Below are positions 54,701 to 61,479 of a DNA stretch of 64,000 bases, piece after piece. The stretch lies in the NCBI RefSeq assembly GCF_000577895.1, contig NZ_HG917868.1:2790001-2854000 (forward strand), given 5' to 3'. Made by a program: the position numbers and the translations under genes. The notes under the pieces are model-generated. The model made no database searches. It saw only the letters and a list, made by a program, of their open reading frames with translations, and was not told the DNA's origin. The DNA comes from Clostridium bornimense. Lineage in GTDB: Bacteria; Bacillota; Clostridia; Clostridiales; Clostridiaceae. The number at the start of each line of letters is the position of its first letter. Position 1 is the first letter of the stretch.

Positions 54701-54948
54701 GTAGATTCTACAACGGCAAATACACCATCATCATCTTTTCCCATAAAATCTACTTGTTTTCCATCTTTACCAGTTTCCCAAACCCATAAATTCCAATTAC
54801 TATAATCCCCATCAGGCCTATTGTACCTAATCTTTACATATACAGTAGCATCACTTGCTGCTGATGCTGTAAATAAAGGTATCTGCATCATAGTAAACAT
54901 AAGAATAACTGCTACGATTAAAGCTGACCAATGTTTTATCTTTTTCAC
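51703..54948 (-). CDS. Secreted, wall-anchored type I pullulanase
   Basis: The 1081-residue enzyme debranches external alpha-glucans. It has a signal peptide (ending near ASAA), two CBM41 modules (RYNRPDGDYSNWNLWVWETG and HYYRFGQDYDEWDVWSW), a linker domain, CBM48 (FVLWAPTASKVQVAFYG) and a GH13_14 barrel (DGFRFDLMGLHD, IMYGEGWTGG, YASAHDNLTLWD). The C-terminus has an Asn/Thr/Glu spacer, LTKTG, a hydrophobic span and RKRQRN, a sortase signal with Thr for the usual Pro. The start is the GTG at 54948, which has AAAGGAG upstream; the TTG at 54978 lies before the predicted transcription start. Confidence 0.93.
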   Translation of the reverse strand: MKKIKHWSALIVAVILMFTMMQIPLFTASAASDATVYVKIRYNRPDGDYSNWNLWVWETGKDGKQVDFMGKDDDGVFAVVESTEEAGEINFIVRKGDWEAKATSDEKVSLSNGDQEVVVTQGDASVTVSEPKAINRDFDNVKLNIHYYRFGQDYDEWDVWSWIDDGKGVAFTDEDDYGKIATASFDNVKDAESIGVIIRKPDWSAKDCDIDRFVNLAYANNNGEINAYFLQGDENIYYYPDEPIKQPAISSFKIDSLNDFSFKVNAKLADDTKVVLKEDNKVIDESKYKLTINDNKLSGKIKTDSKIDINKTYTLEIKGYTSAISSFGKIYETEDFAKLYTYDGDLGALYSKDKTKFVLWAPTASKVQVAFYGTNGKDYTCAAKKTVDMVQGDNGTWSLEQSGDLNGTYYNYLVTINGKTNEVTDPYAKAVGVNGNRGMVVDLDSTDPEGWDTDTKPELKDATDSVIYEIHIRDFSISEDSGVSVEYRGKYNGFWEEGTKVPGTDIKTGIDHLKELGVTTVHLLPTFDQRSIDETKLDKAQFNWGYDPQNYNAVEGSYSSDPYTAEVRITEFKEMVQALHKAGIRVVMDVVYNHTGSTADSLFNLAVPDYYYRQDAEGNFSNGSGCGNELASERSMVRKMIVESVVYWAEEYHIDGFRFDLMGLHDITTMKEIRTELDKIDKTIIMYGEGWTGGTSSLSSSEAALKANVPLFGEMQIAAFSDDIRDGIKGHVFTNTEPAFVNGGDDFEETIKFGIVGSTKHDGIDYSNIGRDHTQVDPWANEPYQTVNYASAHDNLTLWDRLQTTNPDATDEELQAMNKMSAAIVYTSQGIPFMQAGEEFARTKVKEDGTFDENSYSSPDSVNQLDWSRKGEYSDLFNYYKGLIELRKSHKAFRMNSTEDIQNNLTFLTEGTDFTGKNVVAYTLKGTSVGDSWENIAVVFNANEEDVEVTLPTDDWTVVVDGAKAGVEELAKITGNKVTVPAGTSYVLVDTKSYEASNVVVPPADNEEGNDDNNGGTKTDTNTEETTNSNTEEVTNSNINNKKPSNTILTKTGSVGTTAVIAVGMGLVLVGTLVIRKRQRN

Positions 54949-54982
54949 AAACCCCACTCCTTTAAAACGTTTTCTCAAATTA

Positions 54983-55011
54983 ATTATAATACAGTTTTAA
55001 TTTTATATAAA
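54983..55011 (-). promoter_or_regulatory. Candidate promoter of the secreted pullulanase gene
   Basis: On the minus strand, TTTATA (55006-55011) and TATAAT (54983-54988) are separated by 17 bases. The leader would be about 28 bases. Confidence 0.6.
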
Positions 55012-55026
55012 TGTATAAATATAGAT

Positions 55027-55076
55027 TTGTAAATGTATACAAAGTTAACCCGGACTTCCTTTGTATACATTTACAA
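55027..55076. promoter_or_regulatory. Perfect 18-bp inverted repeat upstream of the pullulanase promoter
   Basis: TTGTAAATGTATACAAAG (55027-55044) is repeated in perfect inverted form at 55059-55076 with a 14-base spacer. Each arm contains the palindrome TGTATACA. No U-tract follows, and it sits about 15 bases upstream of the -35, so it is more likely a double operator than a terminator. The binding protein is unknown. Confidence 0.6.
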
Positions 55077-55107
55077 TAGTAAGTAATTCCTTATACTAAT
55101 AAAAAAT

Positions 55108-55132
55108 AAAGTGACTTTTATTAAGCCACTTT
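55108..55132 (-). terminator. Terminator after the small membrane peptide gene
   Basis: AAAGTG and CACTTT ends pair around a mostly complementary AT-rich centre; on the minus strand a run of T follows (TTTATTTTTTATT). It is about 115 bases past the peptide's stop codon. Confidence 0.65.
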
Positions 55133-55246
55133 ACTCTAATTATTCTATATTCAATTTTATTATTTACTAATAAAAAGTTCCTATTTTCCTTAATACTAGT
55201 ACTATCAATATTACTGTAGTTGTAACACTCTTACTTCCTTAGTATT

Positions 55247-55339
55247 TTATCGTAATGATTTTATAAATTTAGGTAATAAGCTTCCTAGAAAAACTAATAC
55301 TACAGCTAATACTATAAACAATACTTGAATTCCGCTCAT
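55247..55339 (-). CDS. 30-residue single-span membrane peptide downstream of the lysine transporter gene
   Basis: This short ORF encodes MSGIQVLFIVLAVVLVFLGS then LLPKFIKSLR. It has one hydrophobic helix (residues 5-22) and a basic C-terminus. An excellent ribosome site (GGGGGAAGAG, 4 bases before the ATG at 55339) supports translation. It begins 157 bases after the NhaC-type transporter gene on the same strand and is followed by a terminator. Small hydrophobic partner subunits are known for some secondary transporters, so an accessory role is plausible but unproven. It could also be a stand-alone regulatory peptide. Confidence 0.68.
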   Translation of the reverse strand: MSGIQVLFIVLAVVLVFLGSLLPKFIKSLR

Positions 55340-55496
55340 TTACTCTTCCCCCTTATTAAGTGAAAATAATTTTTTAAATATCAAAACTATATCACTTTAT
55401 TACTAACTTTCACTAATAATGATAATAAATTTGCTAAATGAATTCAATATTGTTAAGAAAACTTTAATAGTTTATATATAAAGAATTAATGAACTT

Positions 55497-57224
55497 CTAC
55501 ATGTCTTTAGCCTTTGGTATTGGTTTACCAACTATATATACTGTTGCTCCTACTAATAATATTGATACTGGCAATACAATCCATATACTTATACCTAGCG
55601 CCGCTGGTATATACCCAGCTAGAATGGATATTGCCGCTACTGATAATGCATATGGCATTTGTGTTCTTACATGTTCTATATGGTTACATCCAGCACCTGT
55701 AGATGAAAGTATTGTTGTATCAGATATTGGTGAACAATGATCTCCAAATACAGCTCCTGTAAGTACTGCACTAGCACTTATTATAACTAAATTCATACTC
55801 CCTGAACCTACTGAAAATGCTAGCGGAATTGCAAGTGGCATTAAAATACCCATAGTTCCATAAGCTGTTCCTGTAGCAAATGATATAATTGCTCCTAGTA
55901 TGAAAATAATTGATGGTAATATAAATGCTGGTATTTTATCAGATAAAATAGATACTAAATAATCTCCTGTACCTAAATCTTTAATAACTCCTGTTAAAGC
56001 CCATGCTAAAACAAGTATCACAGCTGTAATAATTAATGGTTTCATTCCTTCTATCCAAGTTTCAATAGCTTCTCCAACTGTGAATATCTTTTTACTTGCT
56101 GCCATTACTATTGCCACTATAGATGCTAAAAGTGCTGATTGGAATAATACTATAGATGCATCTGCTTTTCCAAAACAAGTTTGTATAGATCTCAATGACA
56201 TAGGTGAATTTCTTATAATATCTATAGCAGCAGTATCATCTCCAGACATAACTATAGACTTACCATTTAAATAAAATCCAATTACTGCCCCAACTATTAA
56301 AACACCTATAGGAATTATGGCATTCCATATTGATAATTTTACATTAGCTTTTGGCTCTAATTCAGCATGTTCCTCTGTACTTTCTATATTTCCATTACTT
56401 AATACTTTACCTGTGGTTCTCGCTCTAACTTCAGCTTTATACATAGATCCAAATTCTCTTTTCATTAGTATTGTATATACTATAAAACAAAGAATAAGTA
56501 TATTATAAAACCTATATGGTATCGTCTGTAAAAATACACTGAATCCATCAACCTCTTGACCTATTGCTGCAAATGCATCCTTAATTAAAGTTAATTCATA
56601 ACCTACCCAGGTAGATATTATTGCAATTCCTGAAATAGGTGCCGCTGTTGCATCTATTATAAATGCTAATTTTTCTCTAGAAATTTTCATTTTATCTGTA
56701 ACCGGCCTCATTATAGGACCTACTATAAGTGAATTAGCATAATCATCAAAAAACACTAAAAGTCCTAATATCCATGTTATTATTTGTGCACTTATTGGTC
56801 CTTTGGCTTTTTTCGCCAAAGCCTCTGCAATAGCTTTTGCTCCACCCATCTTTGCTACTAATGCTATTATTCCACCGATAACTAAAACCTGAAGTACTAT
56901 ACCTGCATTCCAAGGATCTGCTAATGCATTTATCATCCTCTGTACAATTTCTGTTATTGTTATAAATATAGCATTTATAACTGTAGAATCTACTAGGGAA
57001 ATTAAAAATGCTCCCGAAATCAGACCTATAAATAGTGATACTATTACATTCTTTGTTATAAACGCTAAAATAATTGCAATTAATGGCGGTAATAAAGTTA
57101 GCACCCCATATCTATCAACATTTTTTATTTCTGTTCCATCACTACCTAATGCTATTGTTGTCATTGATATTGTTATTAACAATATCAGCATAAAAGTACG
57201 TAATACTCTTCTTTTGTTCTTCAC
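55497..57224 (-). CDS. lysW: NhaC-family transporter under lysine riboswitch, candidate lysine permease
   Basis: This 575-residue membrane protein of the NhaC superfamily has about twelve spans after a cleavable-looking N-terminal segment. Conserved blocks include VFFDDYANSLIVGPIMRPVTDK, APISGIAIISTWVGYELTLI, SFATGTAYGTMGILMPLAIP and GAVFGDHCSPISDTTILSSTGAGCNHIEHV. NhaC relatives exchange Na+ and H+ or amino acids; those behind lysine riboswitches were proposed as lysine transporters (LysW), and the riboswitch here supports that. The start is the GTG at 57224 after AGGAGGAG. Direct transport evidence is not available from sequence. Confidence 0.88.
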   Translation of the reverse strand: MKNKRRVLRTFMLILLITISMTTIALGSDGTEIKNVDRYGVLTLLPPLIAIILAFITKNVIVSLFIGLISGAFLISLVDSTVINAIFITITEIVQRMINALADPWNAGIVLQVLVIGGIIALVAKMGGAKAIAEALAKKAKGPISAQIITWILGLLVFFDDYANSLIVGPIMRPVTDKMKISREKLAFIIDATAAPISGIAIISTWVGYELTLIKDAFAAIGQEVDGFSVFLQTIPYRFYNILILCFIVYTILMKREFGSMYKAEVRARTTGKVLSNGNIESTEEHAELEPKANVKLSIWNAIIPIGVLIVGAVIGFYLNGKSIVMSGDDTAAIDIIRNSPMSLRSIQTCFGKADASIVLFQSALLASIVAIVMAASKKIFTVGEAIETWIEGMKPLIITAVILVLAWALTGVIKDLGTGDYLVSILSDKIPAFILPSIIFILGAIISFATGTAYGTMGILMPLAIPLAFSVGSGSMNLVIISASAVLTGAVFGDHCSPISDTTILSSTGAGCNHIEHVRTQMPYALSVAAISILAGYIPAALGISIWIVLPVSILLVGATVYIVGKPIPKAKDM

Positions 57225-57260
57225 TTTCTCTCCTCCTATTTTTTCTATTAAATGTAAAAA

Positions 57261-57286
57261 AAGCCTAGAGCATACACTCTAAGCTT
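57261..57286 (-). terminator. Riboswitch-controlled terminator of the lysW leader
   Basis: AAGCCTAGAG (57261-57270) pairs with CTCTAAGCTT (57277-57286), with a T run following on the minus strand, between the aptamer and the start codon. It should form when lysine is bound. Confidence 0.85.
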
Positions 57287-57316
57287 AAAATTAACATTAA
57301 TAATCATAAGTCGCGA

Positions 57317-57484
57317 GTGATAGCTCTCCATAAAATTCCTTTATGACAGTCTTAAAGATATTATCTGCAAAACCAGCATAGTATATTAAAGCATTAATAC
57401 TAAACTTCGGCGACAATTCCTTTCGTTAAACTTCATCCTGCTTAAGTCCATCTAAATACTCTTAATTATCGCGCCTCTATCACG
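57317..57484 (-). promoter_or_regulatory. Lysine riboswitch (L box)
   Basis: The minus strand carries the conserved aptamer blocks in order: GTGATAGAGGCGCGA, then GGAATTGTCGCCGAAG, then GCTGGTTTTGCAGAT, then GACTGTCATAAAGG and GGAGAGCTATCACTCGCG. The GTGATAG/CTATCAC pairing forms P1. The downstream terminator shows that control is by premature termination. Confidence 0.93.
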
Positions 57485-57502
57485 GAATATTCAATTATAT
57501 AA

Positions 57503-57532
57503 TTTATATCATGGCTAATATATTATTGTCAA
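57503..57532 (-). promoter_or_regulatory. Promoter of the lysine riboswitch leader
   Basis: On the minus strand, TTGACA (57527-57532) and TATAAA (57503-57508) are 18 bases apart, just upstream of P1. Confidence 0.65.
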
Positions 57533-57545
57533 TGTAAATTGTTGT

Positions 57546-57848
57546 TTACTTGTCATAATCTGCTACGATTCTAGATTCTACAACCTTTTTTATATATCCC
57601 GCCGCTTCTACATGATGAGGATTTACTTGATATGAATCTAAATCTTCTCTTGTATTAAATACAGAATATAGAACAACATCATAAGCTGCGTCTGAATCAT
57701 TCCAATTTATACCTACTTCTATCTCAACAATTTCGGAAATTTTATTCTTTAAACTTTCTAATGAGTTCTTAATTATCTCCGCATTTTCCTTTTTTGTTTT
57801 ACCTTCTGCTTCTTCTTTTAACTTCCACATAACTATGTGCTTTACCAT
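57546..57848 (-). CDS. Dabb-family (stress-responsive A/B barrel) protein
   Basis: This 100-residue protein has the Dabb layout: MVKHIVMWKLKEEAEG at the start, an amphipathic helix, EIEVGINWNDSDAAYDVVLY and a C-terminal QVNPHHVEAAGYIKKVVESR. Such dimeric ferredoxin-like proteins have varied or unknown functions. An AGGAGG site precedes the ATG. It ends close to the lysine leader promoter and is divergent from the 74-residue gene. Confidence 0.9.
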   Translation of the reverse strand: MVKHIVMWKLKEEAEGKTKKENAEIIKNSLESLKNKISEIVEIEVGINWNDSDAAYDVVLYSVFNTREDLDSYQVNPHHVEAAGYIKKVVESRIVADYDK

Positions 57849-57953
57849 AATTACTTCCTCCTAAAATTATAATATTATTGTATTTATATAGTATATCATT
57901 ATAATTATATAATAAAGAATACTTATTTAATATTACATAATAAGGAGGTAACT

Positions 57954-58178
57954 ATGCTTTTAAAATCTGTATTAATTGACGGTGTTACTAAAATAGTCCC
58001 TATAACAGAAATGACATTTAATGAATTTTTATTAGATAAATATCAAGGCGATGAAGCTACTATTAGATCAGCCTTAAAAAAAGATGGCTTAAAACCATCT
58101 TATATAGATAAAGAAATTGATAAATTAAAAAAGGATTTTCTTAGATATTGCAATGAATTTTCACTAAAAGAAAAGTAG
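57954..58178 (+). CDS. Unknown 74-residue protein
   Basis: This small soluble protein begins MLLKSVLIDGVTKIVPITEM and is Lys/Asp-rich with two predicted helices (SYIDKEIDKLKKDFLRYCNE at the end). I do not recognise a family. An AAGGAGG site at 57943-57949 and a terminator overlapping the stop codon make it a convincing single-gene unit. Confidence 0.75.
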   Translation: MLLKSVLIDGVTKIVPITEMTFNEFLLDKYQGDEATIRSALKKDGLKPSYIDKEIDKLKKDFLRYCNEFSLKEK

Positions 58179-58209
58179 TATGGATACTTTTCCATACTAC
58201 TTTTCTTTT
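58166..58209. terminator. Bidirectional terminator, 74-residue gene and LtaS-like gene
   Basis: A 19-bp perfect stem (58166-58184 with 58191-58209) has a 6-base loop and overlaps the ends of both converging genes. Confidence 0.92.
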
Positions 58210-60301
58210 AGTTGCTACCAGCTAAAATCTTGTTGCTCCTACCCGCTTGTCTAGCAACTTGATTCACCGATACCTTGTCCAAATCACCAGTAAAATTATC
58301 TACTCTAAGTTCCGTTCCATCAATAAGTTGTGTATCATATGCCTTTTTACCAACATATATCTTTGAGAATTCAGTAAAATTTTCACCTTTCACTACAAGA
58401 GCTCCATTTTCGATATATGTCTGATCAATACAAACATTTTTTACTCCTATACTAGTTTCAATTTTCTCCAACTTCTCATTGCCCATATAGTAGTTCTTCC
58501 CAAATAACATATCATACTGTATAAGAGCTAACTTTTCATCATAATCATCTTCATTTTTTAATGTATTATGAATATTAGGAATAATACCTTCCGTTATATT
58601 TAATGAATTTAATATTTTAGTTGATAACTGATATGATTCTATATTTTCATCATTTTTCTCCAACCCTATATTGTCCCATATTACATAGTCAACTTTATAC
58701 TTGTCTATATAACTTGCATTTTCATTCGTTATTACATTTAATGTTGGTAAATGATCTGACACTAGTGAAAGGATAACTGGTTCACCTCTATTTTCTAAAT
58801 TTTCTATTAAACTTTTTATAAATTGATCTGTTTCATATAATTGATTACAATAATACTCAAGTTGCTTTTTATCCCAATCATCTATATCTCCTTCATCTAC
58901 TGTAATTGTCTTCTCATATTCTTCACCATAATCATAACCTCCATGATCTTGTACAGTAACTACATATACAAAATCATTTCCTTCTGTAGAATCCATAGCC
59001 TCATCTATATATTTACCAAGTATATTATCTTTAGGCCATCCTATTGGTGTTGTATCATAGTTTGTCATAGATTCTATTGGCGTAAATGTATCAAAACCTA
59101 TATTCTTATATACTTCATCTCTTGCATAAAATGTTGCCTCATAATTATGAACTACATGAGATGTCAACCCATATTCTTTTAAGATTCTCGGAATAGACTC
59201 TACAGGTTGTTTTCTTAAAATTGTATTGTATGGCACTTCTCCTGTAGAAAAATTCTTTACTGCCATACCTGTTAAAAACTCAAATTCTGATTTTACAGTT
59301 CCTCCGCCGAACGTATATACATGCGCTTCTCCAGAAGTATAATTATTGCTAATTTCTCTGAATGTTGGTATTGGATCCATGTTATACGTTATACCTTCTA
59401 TTTTCAATGGATCAAAAAACGACTCCAACTGAACCATTATTACATTTGCATTAATGTAATCATTATTATCTTCTGCTTTATTCATTTCAATTGTATCTTT
59501 TATATCATTTATATTTTCTTTTGTATAATTTTCTGGCTTACTTCTCTTACTTTTCTCCACTGTTTCTAAAAATGAATAGCTGAATCCATTAGATTTGTAA
59601 TTTAAGACTAAATCCCAAAATATATCTGATATAGTTTCATTTTTTCTAGAATTACTTATTGAAATTGGAGTTGTAATCGTAACTATAACTATTAATACCC
59701 AGGCTATAGAGTTACTTAATCGATTTTTAGCGACATCTTTTCTCCATATTAATGTCATAATAAATCCAACTATAGTTAATCCTATTAATCCCATCAATAC
59801 ATATAGTATCAATTGTTTCATTCCAATATACTTACTAGCTACAGCTATTCCTTCTTTCAGCAAAAACATATCATAATAGGTTAAAGGTTCCCCTTTCATA
59901 TTTAACATTGCCTTATTAGCAAAGCCCATTATTAATAAAATAATTGTAATTATTGAATATGCAAAATACTTTTTTTTAAATAAATAACTTATTGCAGTAA
60001 TAATTAAAATAATTCCTATATTTATTCCAACAATGGTACTATTATTGTTAATAAAATCCAATACATCTTTAAAATTTCCTCTTTGCATTAACTCAATAAG
60101 AAAGAATATTGCAAATGAACCTACTAACCACAATACTAACATACTATAATTATTTTTTTCTAATTGTTTTTTTATCCAAGTAGCAAATCTATTTCTTGAT
60201 ATAACTTCATTCAATTTACGTATATAATTATTTTTTGATATAGCTTCATTCAATTTACGTATATGATTATTTTTTAATAACCAATTCTTAATTCTATTCA
60301 T
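58208..60301 (-). CDS. LtaS-family phosphoglycerol transferase/sulfatase
   Basis: The 697-residue membrane enzyme has about five N-terminal spans (about residues 53-215) and an extracellular alkaline-phosphatase-fold domain. NVIMVQLESFFDP holds a metal-binding Glu, FGGGTVKSEFEFLTG the likely catalytic Thr, and SLVSDHLPTL a late Asp-His metal pair. It should transfer phosphoglycerol for lipoteichoic acid-like polymers. The N-terminus has a 13-residue in-frame duplication (KNNYIRKLNEVIS type) from a 39-bp tandem repeat. The start at 60301 follows GAGGAG; the TTG at 60316 overlaps it. Confidence 0.9.
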   Translation of the reverse strand: MNRIKNWLLKNNHIRKLNEAISKNNYIRKLNEVISRNRFATWIKKQLEKNNYSMLVLWLVGSFAIFFLIELMQRGNFKDVLDFINNNSTIVGINIGIILIITAISYLFKKKYFAYSIITIILLIMGFANKAMLNMKGEPLTYYDMFLLKEGIAVASKYIGMKQLILYVLMGLIGLTIVGFIMTLIWRKDVAKNRLSNSIAWVLIVIVTITTPISISNSRKNETISDIFWDLVLNYKSNGFSYSFLETVEKSKRSKPENYTKENINDIKDTIEMNKAEDNNDYINANVIMVQLESFFDPLKIEGITYNMDPIPTFREISNNYTSGEAHVYTFGGGTVKSEFEFLTGMAVKNFSTGEVPYNTILRKQPVESIPRILKEYGLTSHVVHNYEATFYARDEVYKNIGFDTFTPIESMTNYDTTPIGWPKDNILGKYIDEAMDSTEGNDFVYVVTVQDHGGYDYGEEYEKTITVDEGDIDDWDKKQLEYYCNQLYETDQFIKSLIENLENRGEPVILSLVSDHLPTLNVITNENASYIDKYKVDYVIWDNIGLEKNDENIESYQLSTKILNSLNITEGIIPNIHNTLKNEDDYDEKLALIQYDMLFGKNYYMGNEKLEKIETSIGVKNVCIDQTYIENGALVVKGENFTEFSKIYVGKKAYDTQLIDGTELRVDNFTGDLDKVSVNQVARQAGRSNKILAGSN
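60198..60275 (-). repeat. 39-bp in-frame tandem duplication in the LtaS-like gene
   Basis: Two adjacent 39-bp units (60198-60236 and 60237-60275) differ at about two positions. They add a second 13-residue copy to the cytoplasmic N-terminus without changing frame. Confidence 0.85.
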
Positions 60302-60408
60302 CAAAATACTCCTCAATATTCAATTTGTCATATTATAAATCATTATATGTTTTCTTGTTATAATATTCAATATTATAAACTTTTTTACTATTTAACGTTT
60401 TGTTAACA

Positions 60409-61200
60409 TTAAATTGATCTTAACAAATTATAGATAGCGTCATTATCATTATCTGTAGTCCTACCTTTAATTACTTTTTTCAACTTTTCATCACCATTCT
60501 CTACTACAAATCCATGACCAACTTCTTTTAACATATCAAAATCATTCATGTTATCTCCAACGGCAAATACATCCTCTAACTTATAATTTAGCAAATCACA
60601 TAATATTTTTACTGCCATTGCTTTTGATGTATTCATTGGCATCACTTCTAAATATATATCATCACTTCTAACAATATTAGCTTGTCCAACTTTTTCTTTA
60701 AAAATAGATTGCAAATTATCTAATTTACACTTATCTCCTACTATCAATACTTTTCTCCATTGCATATCATATATAGTATCATCTAATTCATAGTGAACCT
60801 TATATCCCTTTTTCTTAAATCGTTCCGTTCGCTTATGGTTATTGTATACATAAATTTCATCACTACAATAAATTTCTATTCCAATAGAAGGATCTATCGA
60901 CTTTATTTTCTCTAAGTAACCCTTTACATTTTTTTCTAACGTTTTTGCATATATTTCTTTTTTCTTGCTGAAATCATATATACTCGATCCATTAAAAATA
61001 ATTGCTGGCGCATTTATAGGCAATCTATCTAAAAATTTTTCTACACCCTTTTTCATTCTTCCTGTCGCAACAGTAAATCTGCCACCTAATGATACAAATT
61101 CTCGTATAGCTTCTATGTTTTTTTCTGATATATTTCCATCTTTATTTAGAAGTGTTCCATCCATATCTGATATAAGCATAACCCCTTCAAATGTCTTCAT
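60409..61200 (-). CDS. Cof-type HAD phosphatase
   Basis: This 263-residue cytoplasmic enzyme of HAD subfamily IIB has motif I ISDMDGTLLNKDG, motif II VATGR, a C2-type cap and motif III/IV VFAVGDNMNDFDML. Such enzymes dephosphorylate sugar phosphates, flavin or PLP; the substrate is not predictable here. A GAAAGG site about 10 bases before the ATG is acceptable. It is monocistronic. Confidence 0.9.
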   Translation of the reverse strand: MKTFEGVMLISDMDGTLLNKDGNISEKNIEAIREFVSLGGRFTVATGRMKKGVEKFLDRLPINAPAIIFNGSSIYDFSKKKEIYAKTLEKNVKGYLEKIKSIDPSIGIEIYCSDEIYVYNNHKRTERFKKKGYKVHYELDDTIYDMQWRKVLIVGDKCKLDNLQSIFKEKVGQANIVRSDDIYLEVMPMNTSKAMAVKILCDLLNYKLEDVFAVGDNMNDFDMLKEVGHGFVVENGDEKLKKVIKGRTTDNDNDAIYNLLRSI

Positions 61201-61277
61201 ATCTCTTGAACCTTTCTATTAAATCTTTTTATTAAATCTTACTTTTAATAGTATATCATAACTCTTTATGTATTTCC

Positions 61278-61331
61278 TATGTTAATTTTCCCTACGTGAA
61301 AAACACTATAGTCTTACTGACAGCAAATTAG
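61278..61331 (+). repeat. Dispersed intergenic hairpin element, partial copy E
   Basis: GTTAATTTTCCCTACGTGAAAAA and ACTATAGTCTTACTGACAGCAA align with the left part of copy A (hairpins 1 and 2). Pairing is partly lost, and the rest of the 61201-61479 gap no longer resembles the element. Confidence 0.55.
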
Positions 61332-61479
61332 ACAAGAATTATAACTTATTCATTAAATTTATAAAATTAGTCTTACTAAGAAACTTTAAACTAAATAAAC
61401 TCCTTTATAGTTACTTTACATAGATAAGTATAGAGGCTCTGCTCACGAAATAGAATCGTTATTGCACAGCCCCTAAATC

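Noticed and set aside
61430-61475. GGCTCTGC/GCACAGCC pairing as the metH terminator
   Set aside because: There is a G-G mismatch in the stem and no U-tract follows on the minus strand.
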